From an uncultured Opitutaceae bacterium (GTDB lineage Bacteria; Verrucomicrobiota; Verrucomicrobiia; Opitutales; Opitutaceae), in the NCBI GenBank assembly GCA_903862935.1, contig CAIOZY010000015.1, positions 1 to 64,000 on the forward strand: 64,000 bases of DNA, in the 5' to 3' direction. The notes beneath the pieces were generated by a model, which was given only the letters and a program-made list of their open reading frames with translations, did no database searches and was not told where the DNA came from. How positions within the stretch are numbered: position 1 is the stretch's first letter; each line of letters begins with the position of its first letter. The translations under genes were made by a program, and so were the position numbers. Of this stretch, positions 33,774 to 41,435 are shown piece by piece.

Positions 33774-36305
33774 TCAGGGCACCTCGTAGATATCGAGCAG
33801 CACGCCTCCGGCCGCCCCGCCGGCGCTGGCCGCGACTGCGGTGTACGAGCCTGGTGTTAACGTGATCAGTAAGGCCGAGTCCCCTGCTTGGAGGGGATTG
33901 GGCAGGGCTCCGACCGCGGCCATCGCGGCCGCAATCTGGGGATCCGCGCCCCAGCCGGCATTTGAGGCTATCGCAGTCGAGCCGTTGTTGAGCGTGAGGA
34001 CCGGGTCGGGCATCGGCCCAGTCACCCCGTAGGCCGCAAGCCCCGGGCCCACCGCCCGGACGAGCACCGTCTTAGAGGTCGATCCTCCGATATAGAAGCC
34101 GTTCGTCAGGCCGCCGCCGGCGGGCACCTGAATCCGGCAGGACAGGTTCACCAGGCGCGGGGTGGAGGGCGTGTAGGCGTTGGCAGGGGTGTCGTCGTAG
34201 ACCTCCGCGAGGGTCCGGCCCGAGTCGCCGGAGCGGCCGTCGACGTGGACGGTGTAGCCCGGGCTTGCGGGCAGCGAGAGGACGGCCGCCGAGTCCAGGC
34301 TTGAGGCGTTGCCGAAGACCAGCCCCGCCCCGGTGTTGGACTGGGCCAGGCTTACGCTCGCCGGGTTCCCGGCGGGGCTTCCCCAGCCTGCGTTCGAGGC
34401 GATCTGGACTCCCTGGGGGCTGAACACCTTGAATTCCGGGTCCGGGAGGACCCCGGTGACGCCGTAGGGGACAAGCGCCGGGCCCGCCGCCCGGATCAGC
34501 AGGGTCTGGGATCCCGCGGTTCCGGCCCCGCCGGTCACAAACCCCATGATGAGCTCCGAGGCCACGACGGCGTTGACCGAGAGGTTCACCAGCCGACCCG
34601 GGTTACCGGAGGGGGCCACGGTCAGGGTCGCCGCCTGGCTAGTCACGGATCCGGCCGAATTGGTGGCGATGCACTGGTAGCTTCCCGCGCTGGCACCGGA
34701 GACCCCTGAGAGGACCAGGTTTGGCCCCGTCGCCCCGGAGACGGCGGGACCGTTCGACAGGGCGCCGCCCTGGAAGAGCCACTGGTAGGACAGGCCGGAG
34801 CCCGAGGCCTGCGTCCGAAACACCGCGGTCCCCCCGGAGACCGCCTGGGAGACAGGCTCTGCCGTGATGAGCGGGGCGGTACCCTGGCCTGTCATCGTTC
34901 CGATCGTGTAGCTGTAGGCTACTGAACCGGAGACCTTGCCCGGGCCCTCGTCGGCCGGCAGGTAGGTGCGGACATAGTCCACCTTGACCCCGGTCGGGCT
35001 GACCGTCACCCGGGCGTACCCGGTTGCGGGAATCACGACGCCCGAAGTGTAGGCGTCCGCGTTGTACAGGCCGTAGTTGGGGTCCGCCGCATAGGGCACC
35101 TCCTGGTACGTCACCCCGTCGAGCTTCTGGTAGGCAAAGCAGTGGTCGTGCCCCTGGAAGAAGATGGTCACCCCGTACTTGACGAACATCTGGTGGATCG
35201 GCAGGTCCCATCCCGGGCGCTTCTGGGCGAAGAGGTTGGCGCCCGACCCCTTGTCGGTCCCGCCCCACTCGTAAAGGGTGGCGTTCTCGATCCCCCCCCT
35301 GAAGGTCCCGAGCACATGGTGCGCGAACACGAACTTGAACCTGGCCGTGCTCTGCCGGAGAGTCTGCTCAAGCCAGGCGTACTGGGCTGTGCCCAGGGTG
35401 ATGACCCAAGGGTCGGTCAAGACGTGGGTCTGCCCCCCGAGGAGGCTGTCGACGCACTGGGGGGAACTCCAGTAGAAGTCGATGTCGACAAAGAGGGCAT
35501 CGCCCCAGGTCCAGGCATAGTAGTTTCGCAGGAGTCCGATGTAGTCCACGGGCACCGCGTTCCCGGAATAGAACGAGTCGGGAGCGGGTTCGGAGTAATA
35601 GAGGTTCCGCGCTGTCTGGGCCCAGACGGCGACGTTGTTCGACGTCCCGTCGAGCAAATACTGGGCCGCCTGCTCGTGGTTGCCGTTTGTGAGAAACAAG
35701 GGGGCCGAGGGGGCGATCAGGTTGAAGTAGGGAAGCTGCAGGGTGTAGCGGCCCCCCACGGTCGCCGCGGAGTAGGTCGACAGCGTGTCCACGCTGAAGT
35801 CGTCCCCCGAGCAGATGAAGAAGTCGGGCTTGTCCGCAGCGGCTGTCGTCAGAGTGCGGGTGTACAGGGCCGAGTTGAACGCCGTCTTGTCCCGCTCCGG
35901 ATGGGAGTCGCCCTGGAGGCAGAAGGTGAACGTGCTTCCCGGAGGCCTCTGGGTCATGAAGGCGTACTCCGGGGTCGCTGCGTAAGTCGATAACCCCAAG
36001 GGGGCGAAGCGCAGGCGGTAGTAGTAGCGCGTGTTCGGCTTGAGCGGGGTCAGGGTGAACTCAAACGGCAAATTCGCCGCGAGTGACTGCGGGGTGGTCT
36101 GGACCGGGTAAGCCCCCGTCTGGGTGCCGTACTCGATGTAGGCCGTCCCGCCGGCCGGCGACATCACGTTGGCAACGATCGACGTGTCCTCGGGCCGGCC
36201 CAGAATGATGGTGCCCGCAAACTGGGCGCAGAGCGACTGCACCGAAAAACCCAAGACGCACAGGGCGAGCAGAATGCGTGGATCCTGGGTAAACTTCATG
36301 GGCAA
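33774..36305 (-). CDS. Secreted calcineurin-like metallophosphoesterase, Ig domain and repeat tail (copy 1)
   Basis: 843 residues with the same domain order as the following gene: signal peptide (LLALCVLGFSVQSLCAQ), fibronectin-like domain, and phosphoesterase with QGDSHPERD, ICSGDDFSVD, TNGNHEQA, FVFAHHVLG and FFQGHDHCFAYQ. An Ig-like domain and two tail modules follow, ending in EVP. In the first motif DSH replaces the usual DxH pair arrangement but keeps Asp and His. It is the first gene of a three-gene minus-strand operon, transcribed from a promoter at 36357-36390 that shares its architecture with the two-component promoter. No phosphate-transport genes are present nearby. Confidence 0.85.
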   Translation of the reverse strand: MPMKFTQDPRILLALCVLGFSVQSLCAQFAGTIILGRPEDTSIVANVMSPAGGTAYIEYGTQTGAYPVQTTPQSLAANLPFEFTLTPLKPNTRYYYRLRFAPLGLSTYAATPEYAFMTQRPPGSTFTFCLQGDSHPERDKTAFNSALYTRTLTTAAADKPDFFICSGDDFSVDTLSTYSAATVGGRYTLQLPYFNLIAPSAPLFLTNGNHEQAAQYLLDGTSNNVAVWAQTARNLYYSEPAPDSFYSGNAVPVDYIGLLRNYYAWTWGDALFVDIDFYWSSPQCVDSLLGGQTHVLTDPWVITLGTAQYAWLEQTLRQSTARFKFVFAHHVLGTFRGGIENATLYEWGGTDKGSGANLFAQKRPGWDLPIHQMFVKYGVTIFFQGHDHCFAYQKLDGVTYQEVPYAADPNYGLYNADAYTSGVVIPATGYARVTVSPTGVKVDYVRTYLPADEGPGKVSGSVAYSYTIGTMTGQGTAPLITAEPVSQAVSGGTAVFRTQASGSGLSYQWLFQGGALSNGPAVSGATGPNLVLSGVSGASAGSYQCIATNSAGSVTSQAATLTVAPSGNPGRLVNLSVNAVVASELIMGFVTGGAGTAGSQTLLIRAAGPALVPYGVTGVLPDPEFKVFSPQGVQIASNAGWGSPAGNPASVSLAQSNTGAGLVFGNASSLDSAAVLSLPASPGYTVHVDGRSGDSGRTLAEVYDDTPANAYTPSTPRLVNLSCRIQVPAGGGLTNGFYIGGSTSKTVLVRAVGPGLAAYGVTGPMPDPVLTLNNGSTAIASNAGWGADPQIAAAMAAVGALPNPLQAGDSALLITLTPGSYTAVAASAGGAAGGVLLDIYEVP

Positions 36306-36356
36306 CGTATCAGGTCGGGGTGTGATGTGGGCTCCTGCCGGCGAGTGCCAACGTCC

Positions 36357-36390
36357 ACCCTATCCGAGGGAACCTTAATCCTAGGTTAAG
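36357..36390 (-). promoter_or_regulatory. Response-regulator-type promoter of the phosphoesterase operon
   Basis: On the minus strand: CTTAA (36390-36386), ATTAA 11 bp on (36379-36375), 12 bases, then TAGGGT (36362-36357), about 50 bases before the ATG at 36305. Half-site spacing and the 12-base distance to the -10-like hexamer equal those of the two promoters between 28283 and 28374. Confidence 0.55.
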
Positions 36391-36581
36391 AAGTCCGGGC
36401 GCTGGGCACTTCCCGATCCTGGAGCCACGATCTGTGATCTGCTGGCGGGTAGGCTGAAATTGGATTCGCTGTCGACAGAGCCTTTGTCTCCAAGAGGAGG
36501 AGCTACTCTCGAAGTGACCCGAGGAAAGCGCTTTCAACTAGAAAGCAAAAAGACCGAGATCTCGCCATCACGGCCTGATCT

Positions 36582-36615
36582 CCCTCCAAGGGGTACCTGG
36601 GTACCCCTTGGAGGG
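36582..36615. repeat. 34-bp near-perfect palindrome
   Basis: Arms CCCTCCAAGGGGTACC (36582-36597) and GGTACCCCTTGGAGGG (36600-36615) are exact inverted copies separated by TG. GGTACC is itself palindromic, so the centre can refold. There is no T-run beyond it. It may be a cruciform, a protein-binding site or a terminator. Confidence 0.7.
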
Positions 36616-36630
36616 TGTAGAGCATAGAAA

Positions 36631-36699
36631 CGGCCGCAACGATTTCCAAAAGGTCTTTTTTTAAACATTCTCCAGTTTTGAAAACTTAGGTGATTTTCA
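36631..36699 (-). repeat. Intergenic repeat, copy B
   Basis: It begins CGGCCGC and contains TTTTGAAAACTTAGGTGA (36676-36693). Aligned base by base with copy C over about 70 bases, it differs at roughly a dozen positions. Inside it, TTTTGAAAA and TTTTCAAAA (36676-36684 and 36694-36702) form a perfect 9-bp inverted repeat around CTTAGGTGA. Confidence 0.7.
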
Positions 36700-36846
36700 A
36701 AAACAGGGCCCTCATCACCTACCCCTGTGTGCGCAAGATAGGTTGTCCAGGGCGGATACCGAAACTCTCCCAAGGGGGCCGACAATGCAGGTCGATTAAG
36801 TTGCAAGTTTTTAGCCGCCAATCACTAATACAAAACACCTACTTGG

Positions 36847-36860
36847 GGGGGCCTACCCCC
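36847..36860 (-). terminator. G/C hairpin after the Gloeo/Verruco repeat gene
   Basis: GGGGG (36847-36851), CCTA, CCCCC (36856-36860) lies just past the stop at 36864-36866. On the minus strand a TTTT follows about 15 bases later, so it is only a weak intrinsic terminator. Confidence 0.35.
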
Positions 36861-36863
36861 GAC

Positions 36864-39116
36864 TCACGGCACATCATAGACTTCTACTAGGACAATTCCT
36901 GTCGCCCCGCTTACGCCATTCACCTGGGCTGTGTATGCGCCCGGCGGCAGGGTAATAACCATGGCACAATCGTTTGACCCGGCTGGCAGCGAAAAGGCGT
37001 AGACTTTTGACATTAAGCCCGGCGTTGCCACCAGGGGATAAGACTGCACCGGGGATGAACCCGCGGATGGGCTGTTACTCCAGCCAACATTGGTGGCGAT
37101 TATCTTGCCGTCGCTATCAAAGAGGGTGAGTTGGGGCGCCACCAGCGCTCCGAGAATCCCGTATTGAGCGAGCGTGGGACCCACTGCCCTGATGAGCAGG
37201 GTTTCCGATGAGTTGCCTCCGACGACAAACCCCGCCACCACGACTTGGGATCCAGGGCCGGAGAAGGCCCGGGCTGACAAGTTTACCACGCGAGCCGGCG
37301 CGCTTCCGGAATCAAGGTCGTAGAGTTCAGCCAATGCAACCCCGACCGTATTCCCGACCCCGCTCACCTGGGCGGTGTACGAAGCTGAGGGCAGGGACGC
37401 CACCATCGAACTGTCGGGGGACCCGGTCGGCAACGGGAACGCCTGAACCTGGGTGAACACGGACGATGATGCTGCGGAAATCGTCGCCGAAGTGGAGGAC
37501 GACCCGATAACGGGAGAATTTCCCCAGCCAACATCAGTCGCAATTGTTGCCGCAGCCCCGTCAAAAAGCGTCAACTGGGGCGCAGCAAGTGTCCCGGCGA
37601 CCGAGTACTGGCCTAATGTCGGGCCCACAGCTCGAATCAACAGCTGTTTGGGATTCGGGCCACTGGCGGAGAAACCGGCCACGAGGTTCTGCGAGCCCGG
37701 GCCAACGTAGCTGCGCGCTGACAGGTTCATGAGGCGGGCATCGACAGAGACGCTAATCGTGGCCGGAACGGAAATACCGCTGGTTGGCCCCGTGGTTATC
37801 AGGAGCCGGTATTGGCCAGCCTGAGCAGTGCCAATGTTTGGCAATTGTAGCGTCGGGGTGGTCGCGCCCGCGATAGGGGTTCCGTTAAAGGACCATTGAT
37901 AGGTCAGCCCCGGCACCGATACCCCCACGCTGAGCAGGCCCGTTGACCCAGCCGGTACAGTTTGGGCCCCTGGGGAATAAGTGATCAACGGAAGCGTGTA
38001 GGCGTAGATCGTCGCGTTCATCCCGCCGTAGAGGACGCCGTTACTGCCGATGGAAAGGGGGCTGTAACTACTGCTGAACACATAGAGCGACGAGAAATTC
38101 GCCCCGGCTTTGTTAAGGACAAACATCCTTGCGGCGTTCGGTACGGCGCCCCGGCTGCCCGGCACCAATTCCGTTGTGCCGTACAGCTGCCCGTCAACGC
38201 CTTCGATCAGATAAATCGGCCAGCCGCCATCAGCGCCGTTCGTGAAGTCGTGGAGCGTTAAGAACTCGGAACTGTTCAAATTTGCCTTGAAGACCGTCCC
38301 ATAACCATAGGCCCCGCCCCCCTGCGTCACCCCGTAGAGCCGCCCGTCGCATCCCTGGAGGAGGGAGGCCGCCTCACAGCTGAAGAGCGGGGTGAAACCA
38401 GTCCCGTCAGGATTGATCGCAAAGACAACGGGCGCGGTAAGGGGAAAACCGGCATAGCCGACCGTTCCGTAAAGCCGTCCGTCGGCGCCCTGGAGGAAAA
38501 TATAAGGGTTTGGGTAGACCGTCGCAGCCGATGAAGCGCTGTAGAGCGGCACAAAGGCGCTGCCGTCGGAATTAATCGCAAAGAGCGTCCATGAGTTGCT
38601 GGCTGTCAGGGCCTCCGCACCGAAAATTCTGCCGTCCTTGGACTGAACCAGCCCCTCAACAGTGCCACCATCCAAGAAGGTGTGAAGCGTGGCAAAGCCG
38701 GTTCCGTCAGGATTGATTGCGAAGATCGTCGCAAAGAAGCTCCCGTTCGCCGCGGTGGAGCCATAACCGTACAGGCGCCCGTCAGCCCCCTGAAACAGCG
38801 ACTTGGCGTCGTAGACGTAGGGAAAACTGTGCAGGACGACGAACCCGGTGCCGTCAGCGTTCACGGCGAAGACCATGGCCATGTTTTGTGACCCGCCGGC
38901 AGGGGACGCCCCATAGAGCCGGCCATCATTCCCTTGAAATACCGAGGTAACGACAACCCCGCTAGTGTTGCCGTTCGGATAGGCGTAAAGGGTGCTTAGG
39001 GATTGCCCTATGCTGCGCGCAGGCAGACTCATCAAGAGAGTCGATGCAAAGGGGATCAACCAGCGACCGAGAGCACCCAATAACTTTGATTGACGCGCCG
39101 TTATCCATGGCCTCAT
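36864..39116 (-). CDS. Secreted Gloeo/Verruco-repeat beta-propeller protein with Ig domain and repeat tail
   Basis: 750 residues. The signal peptide is LIPFASTLLMSLPARSIGQ. About eight beta-propeller repeats follow, of the form F.G.DGRLYG......G...FA.N.DGTGF..LH.F, the Gloeo_Verruco repeat, up to about residue 370. An Ig-like domain (GLTYQWSFNGTPIAGAT) and two tail modules related to those of the phosphoesterases come next, ending in VYDVP. No catalytic motif is present. It is likely surface-exposed and ligand-binding. The gene is visibly less GC-rich than its neighbours. It is bracketed by repeat copies B and C in the same orientation, suggesting arrival or mobility as a unit. Confidence 0.82.
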   Translation of the reverse strand: MRPWITARQSKLLGALGRWLIPFASTLLMSLPARSIGQSLSTLYAYPNGNTSGVVVTSVFQGNDGRLYGASPAGGSQNMAMVFAVNADGTGFVVLHSFPYVYDAKSLFQGADGRLYGYGSTAANGSFFATIFAINPDGTGFATLHTFLDGGTVEGLVQSKDGRIFGAEALTASNSWTLFAINSDGSAFVPLYSASSAATVYPNPYIFLQGADGRLYGTVGYAGFPLTAPVVFAINPDGTGFTPLFSCEAASLLQGCDGRLYGVTQGGGAYGYGTVFKANLNSSEFLTLHDFTNGADGGWPIYLIEGVDGQLYGTTELVPGSRGAVPNAARMFVLNKAGANFSSLYVFSSSYSPLSIGSNGVLYGGMNATIYAYTLPLITYSPGAQTVPAGSTGLLSVGVSVPGLTYQWSFNGTPIAGATTPTLQLPNIGTAQAGQYRLLITTGPTSGISVPATISVSVDARLMNLSARSYVGPGSQNLVAGFSASGPNPKQLLIRAVGPTLGQYSVAGTLAAPQLTLFDGAAATIATDVGWGNSPVIGSSSTSATISAASSSVFTQVQAFPLPTGSPDSSMVASLPSASYTAQVSGVGNTVGVALAELYDLDSGSAPARVVNLSARAFSGPGSQVVVAGFVVGGNSSETLLIRAVGPTLAQYGILGALVAPQLTLFDSDGKIIATNVGWSNSPSAGSSPVQSYPLVATPGLMSKVYAFSLPAGSNDCAMVITLPPGAYTAQVNGVSGATGIVLVEVYDVP

Positions 39117-39232
39117 CAGGCCGCAACCCTAGGTGTGTCATGGCACGCCGTCACCAACAAAGCCCGAGGTCGACGTAATCCGAAATCAACCGGGATGATC
39201 GATAGCTCCCCGGGGGGTTCCGGGCGAAGAAG

Positions 39233-39302
39233 CGGCCGCTATGATTTTCAAAAAGTCTTTTTTGAAAACATTCCCCGGTTCTGAAAACTTAGGTGATCTT
39301 CA
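39233..39302 (-). repeat. Intergenic repeat, copy C
   Basis: It starts CGGCCGC and contains TTCTGAAAACTTAGGTGA (39279-39296). It also holds TTTTCAAAA and TTTTGAAAA in the left half. It lies 117 bases upstream of the Gloeo/Verruco gene and ends 13 bases before the stop of the DsbD-like gene. Copy B lies 2602 bases away in the same orientation. Confidence 0.7.
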
Positions 39303-39314
39303 CCACCTGCGCAT

Positions 39315-41435
39315 TCAGCCACCGGACCGCAGAGCCTTGAGCACGATCTCGGGCGTGAGCAGTTCCGGCAGCGCGACCGGCTCGGTCTTTCCCGGAAACC
39401 AGATGACGTTGAAGGGAACCGCGCTGCGGTTGTACTTGGCGAGTTCAGCCGTGATCTGCGGGTCCTTGTTCGTCCAGTCGCCCCGCAGGGTTGCCACGTT
39501 GCGCTCGCGCAGGACCTTGAGGACCTCCTCGGAGTGGAAGACCAGGCGCTTGTTCGCCTGACAGGTCGCGCACCAGCGGGCGGTGAAGTCGACGTAAACC
39601 ACCCTCCCCTCACTGCGGAGCGAGGCCACCGCCTCCGGGCTCCACTTTCCCCAGGTCACATCCGTCGGGGCCGGCGCCTGCGGCCACCCGGTCCATGTTC
39701 CGAGCGCGATAAGGGCCAGCCCGGCTAAGAGGCCGAAGCGCGCCCGGCCCGCCGAGGCGCCCGGGGCATGCCAGCGCCCGTAGGCCCAGATGCCCATCGC
39801 GATCACGACCAGCCCGAAGAACACAGCAAGTTGACCGGTCTCGGTCACCTGGCCGGCCAGTACCCAGACGAGATAGCCCACCGTAGCGTAGAGGGGGAAC
39901 GCCATGAACTGCTTGAAGGTCTCCATCCAGGCGCCCGGCCTGGGGAGGACTTTCACGGCCCCGGGGAAAATCGACAGCAGCAGGTACGGCGTCGACATGC
40001 CCAAAGCAATCACCGTGAAAACCGCGAGGGACTGGCCGGCCGAGAGCGCCAGGGCGGCGCCCAGGGCGGGCGCGAGGAACGGCGCGCTGCAGGGGGTAGC
40101 GACTACGGTTGCGAGGACTCCGGTGAAGAAGGACCCGGTGTAGCCAGACTTCGTCTGGAGGTCCGAGCCGACGCCAGTCGCAGAGAGCCCAAACTCGAAG
40201 ACGCCGCTCAAGTTCATCGCGAAGACGAGCATCCCCGCAGCCAGCGCGAAAACAAAACCCGGCGACTGCAGCTGGAAACCCCAGCCGAGCTGGTCGCCGC
40301 TGGCCCGCAGCGCAATCAGGAGCCCGGCAAGGATCCAGAACGATGCCAGGACCCCCGAAGTGAAGACGAGCCCGTGGGCGACCACCTTTCCCCGGTCCGT
40401 CCCGGACTGGCCCACGAACCCGAGAATCTTGATCCCCAGGACCGGAAAGACGCAGGGCATGAGGTTCAGGATCAAACCGCCCACGAACGCAAGGGCGAGG
40501 GTTCCCAAGAGCCCGGCGCCGGTCGTGCCAGCGGGAGCGGTCGGCGCCGACGGGGCGACCGCTGCCTTCACGCTCCGGGCCGCGGCCCCAAATTCCACGT
40601 CGACCCTGAGCCCCGGAAGCGATCCGTCGGGCCGCCATCCGCTGGCAGAGGCGAGGACGCCGGTCAGCCTGGGGTGGTCCTTGGGAGCATCGGAGGAGAT
40701 CGCCAGGGTGAGGACGAACCCGCCCTTGCCATCCGGGCGGACGGCCTGCGGCGCCTCATACGGGACGTAATTGTCGTCAGCGAAAAAATGAAGCCCGTTG
40801 GGAACAGTCCCCGCCGCCCCGGTTGGGGCCACGGCCAGGGCGACCGACGCGCCATCGCGGTTTGCGGACACGGCCCAGGCCGGGTCGGTCTGGGGCAGCC
40901 CCGCCACCGTGGCCCGGATCCGGTCGCCCCAGGTTGCATCCTTCGCCGGGACGTCCGCCGAGACGGGAAGCGAGACCGAAACCGTGGAGCTACCGGGCAT
41001 GCACGAGTCCTTGCACATGAGCCACTCGGCCGCCGCCGAGAGTTCGACCGTCGTCCCGGGCTTCAGGTCGGCCGGAGGCGTGAGCGTCACAGGCAAGAGG
41101 ACATCCCTCTCATCGTAGCCGTTTCCGACCACCGCGCCGCTCGAGTCGGTCAGCGCCTTCGGCGCCGGCCACTGGATCTCGCCCGCCTTCCACCCGGGCG
41201 GAAGGGTCCACGCAAGCGTGGTCGCAAGCCCGGTTCCCGGATTCACCCAGTAGGTGTGCCAGTGTGGGGTCTGCTCCAAACGCAGGGCGACCGTGATGGG
41301 CCTGCCGGGCTGAATCGAGGCATCGGCGGCGACCAGGCTCGCCTGGACCTGGGCCCGGGCCGCGGGGGCCGAGGTGGCGATCCAGCACAGGGCGCCCATC
41401 GCGGGCAGGAGGGATCTGATGAGGGGCAATTTCAT
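39315..41435 (-). CDS. dsbD: DsbD-like protein-disulfide reductase with C-terminal thioredoxin domain
   Basis: 706 residues from the ATG at 41435, which overlaps the stop of the protease gene (ATGA). A signal peptide is present (LLPAMGALCWIATSAPAARAQ). The periplasmic N-terminal domain has a CKDSC pair. The membrane core of about eight helices has Cys in NLMPCVFPVLGIK and VVATPCSAPFLAP, the electron-carrying pair of the DsbD/CcdA type. The C-terminal thioredoxin domain has WCATCQANK. The domain order matches full-length DsbD. It carries electrons from cytoplasmic thioredoxin to periplasmic disulfides, for instance for cytochrome c maturation or metal-thiol repair. Confidence 0.93.
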   Translation of the reverse strand: MKLPLIRSLLPAMGALCWIATSAPAARAQVQASLVAADASIQPGRPITVALRLEQTPHWHTYWVNPGTGLATTLAWTLPPGWKAGEIQWPAPKALTDSSGAVVGNGYDERDVLLPVTLTPPADLKPGTTVELSAAAEWLMCKDSCMPGSSTVSVSLPVSADVPAKDATWGDRIRATVAGLPQTDPAWAVSANRDGASVALAVAPTGAAGTVPNGLHFFADDNYVPYEAPQAVRPDGKGGFVLTLAISSDAPKDHPRLTGVLASASGWRPDGSLPGLRVDVEFGAAARSVKAAVAPSAPTAPAGTTGAGLLGTLALAFVGGLILNLMPCVFPVLGIKILGFVGQSGTDRGKVVAHGLVFTSGVLASFWILAGLLIALRASGDQLGWGFQLQSPGFVFALAAGMLVFAMNLSGVFEFGLSATGVGSDLQTKSGYTGSFFTGVLATVVATPCSAPFLAPALGAALALSAGQSLAVFTVIALGMSTPYLLLSIFPGAVKVLPRPGAWMETFKQFMAFPLYATVGYLVWVLAGQVTETGQLAVFFGLVVIAMGIWAYGRWHAPGASAGRARFGLLAGLALIALGTWTGWPQAPAPTDVTWGKWSPEAVASLRSEGRVVYVDFTARWCATCQANKRLVFHSEEVLKVLRERNVATLRGDWTNKDPQITAELAKYNRSAVPFNVIWFPGKTEPVALPELLTPEIVLKALRSGG

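Larger units (their letters stand above)
36306..36863. other. Intergenic region with operon promoter, 34-bp palindrome and repeat copy B
   Basis: 558 bases. It contains the phosphoesterase operon promoter, a 16-bp-arm palindrome at 36582-36615, repeat B at 36631-36699 and a GGGGG/CCCCC hairpin at 36847-36860 after the stop of the next gene. The stretch is AT-richer than the flanking genes and no coding frame is credible. Confidence 0.5.
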
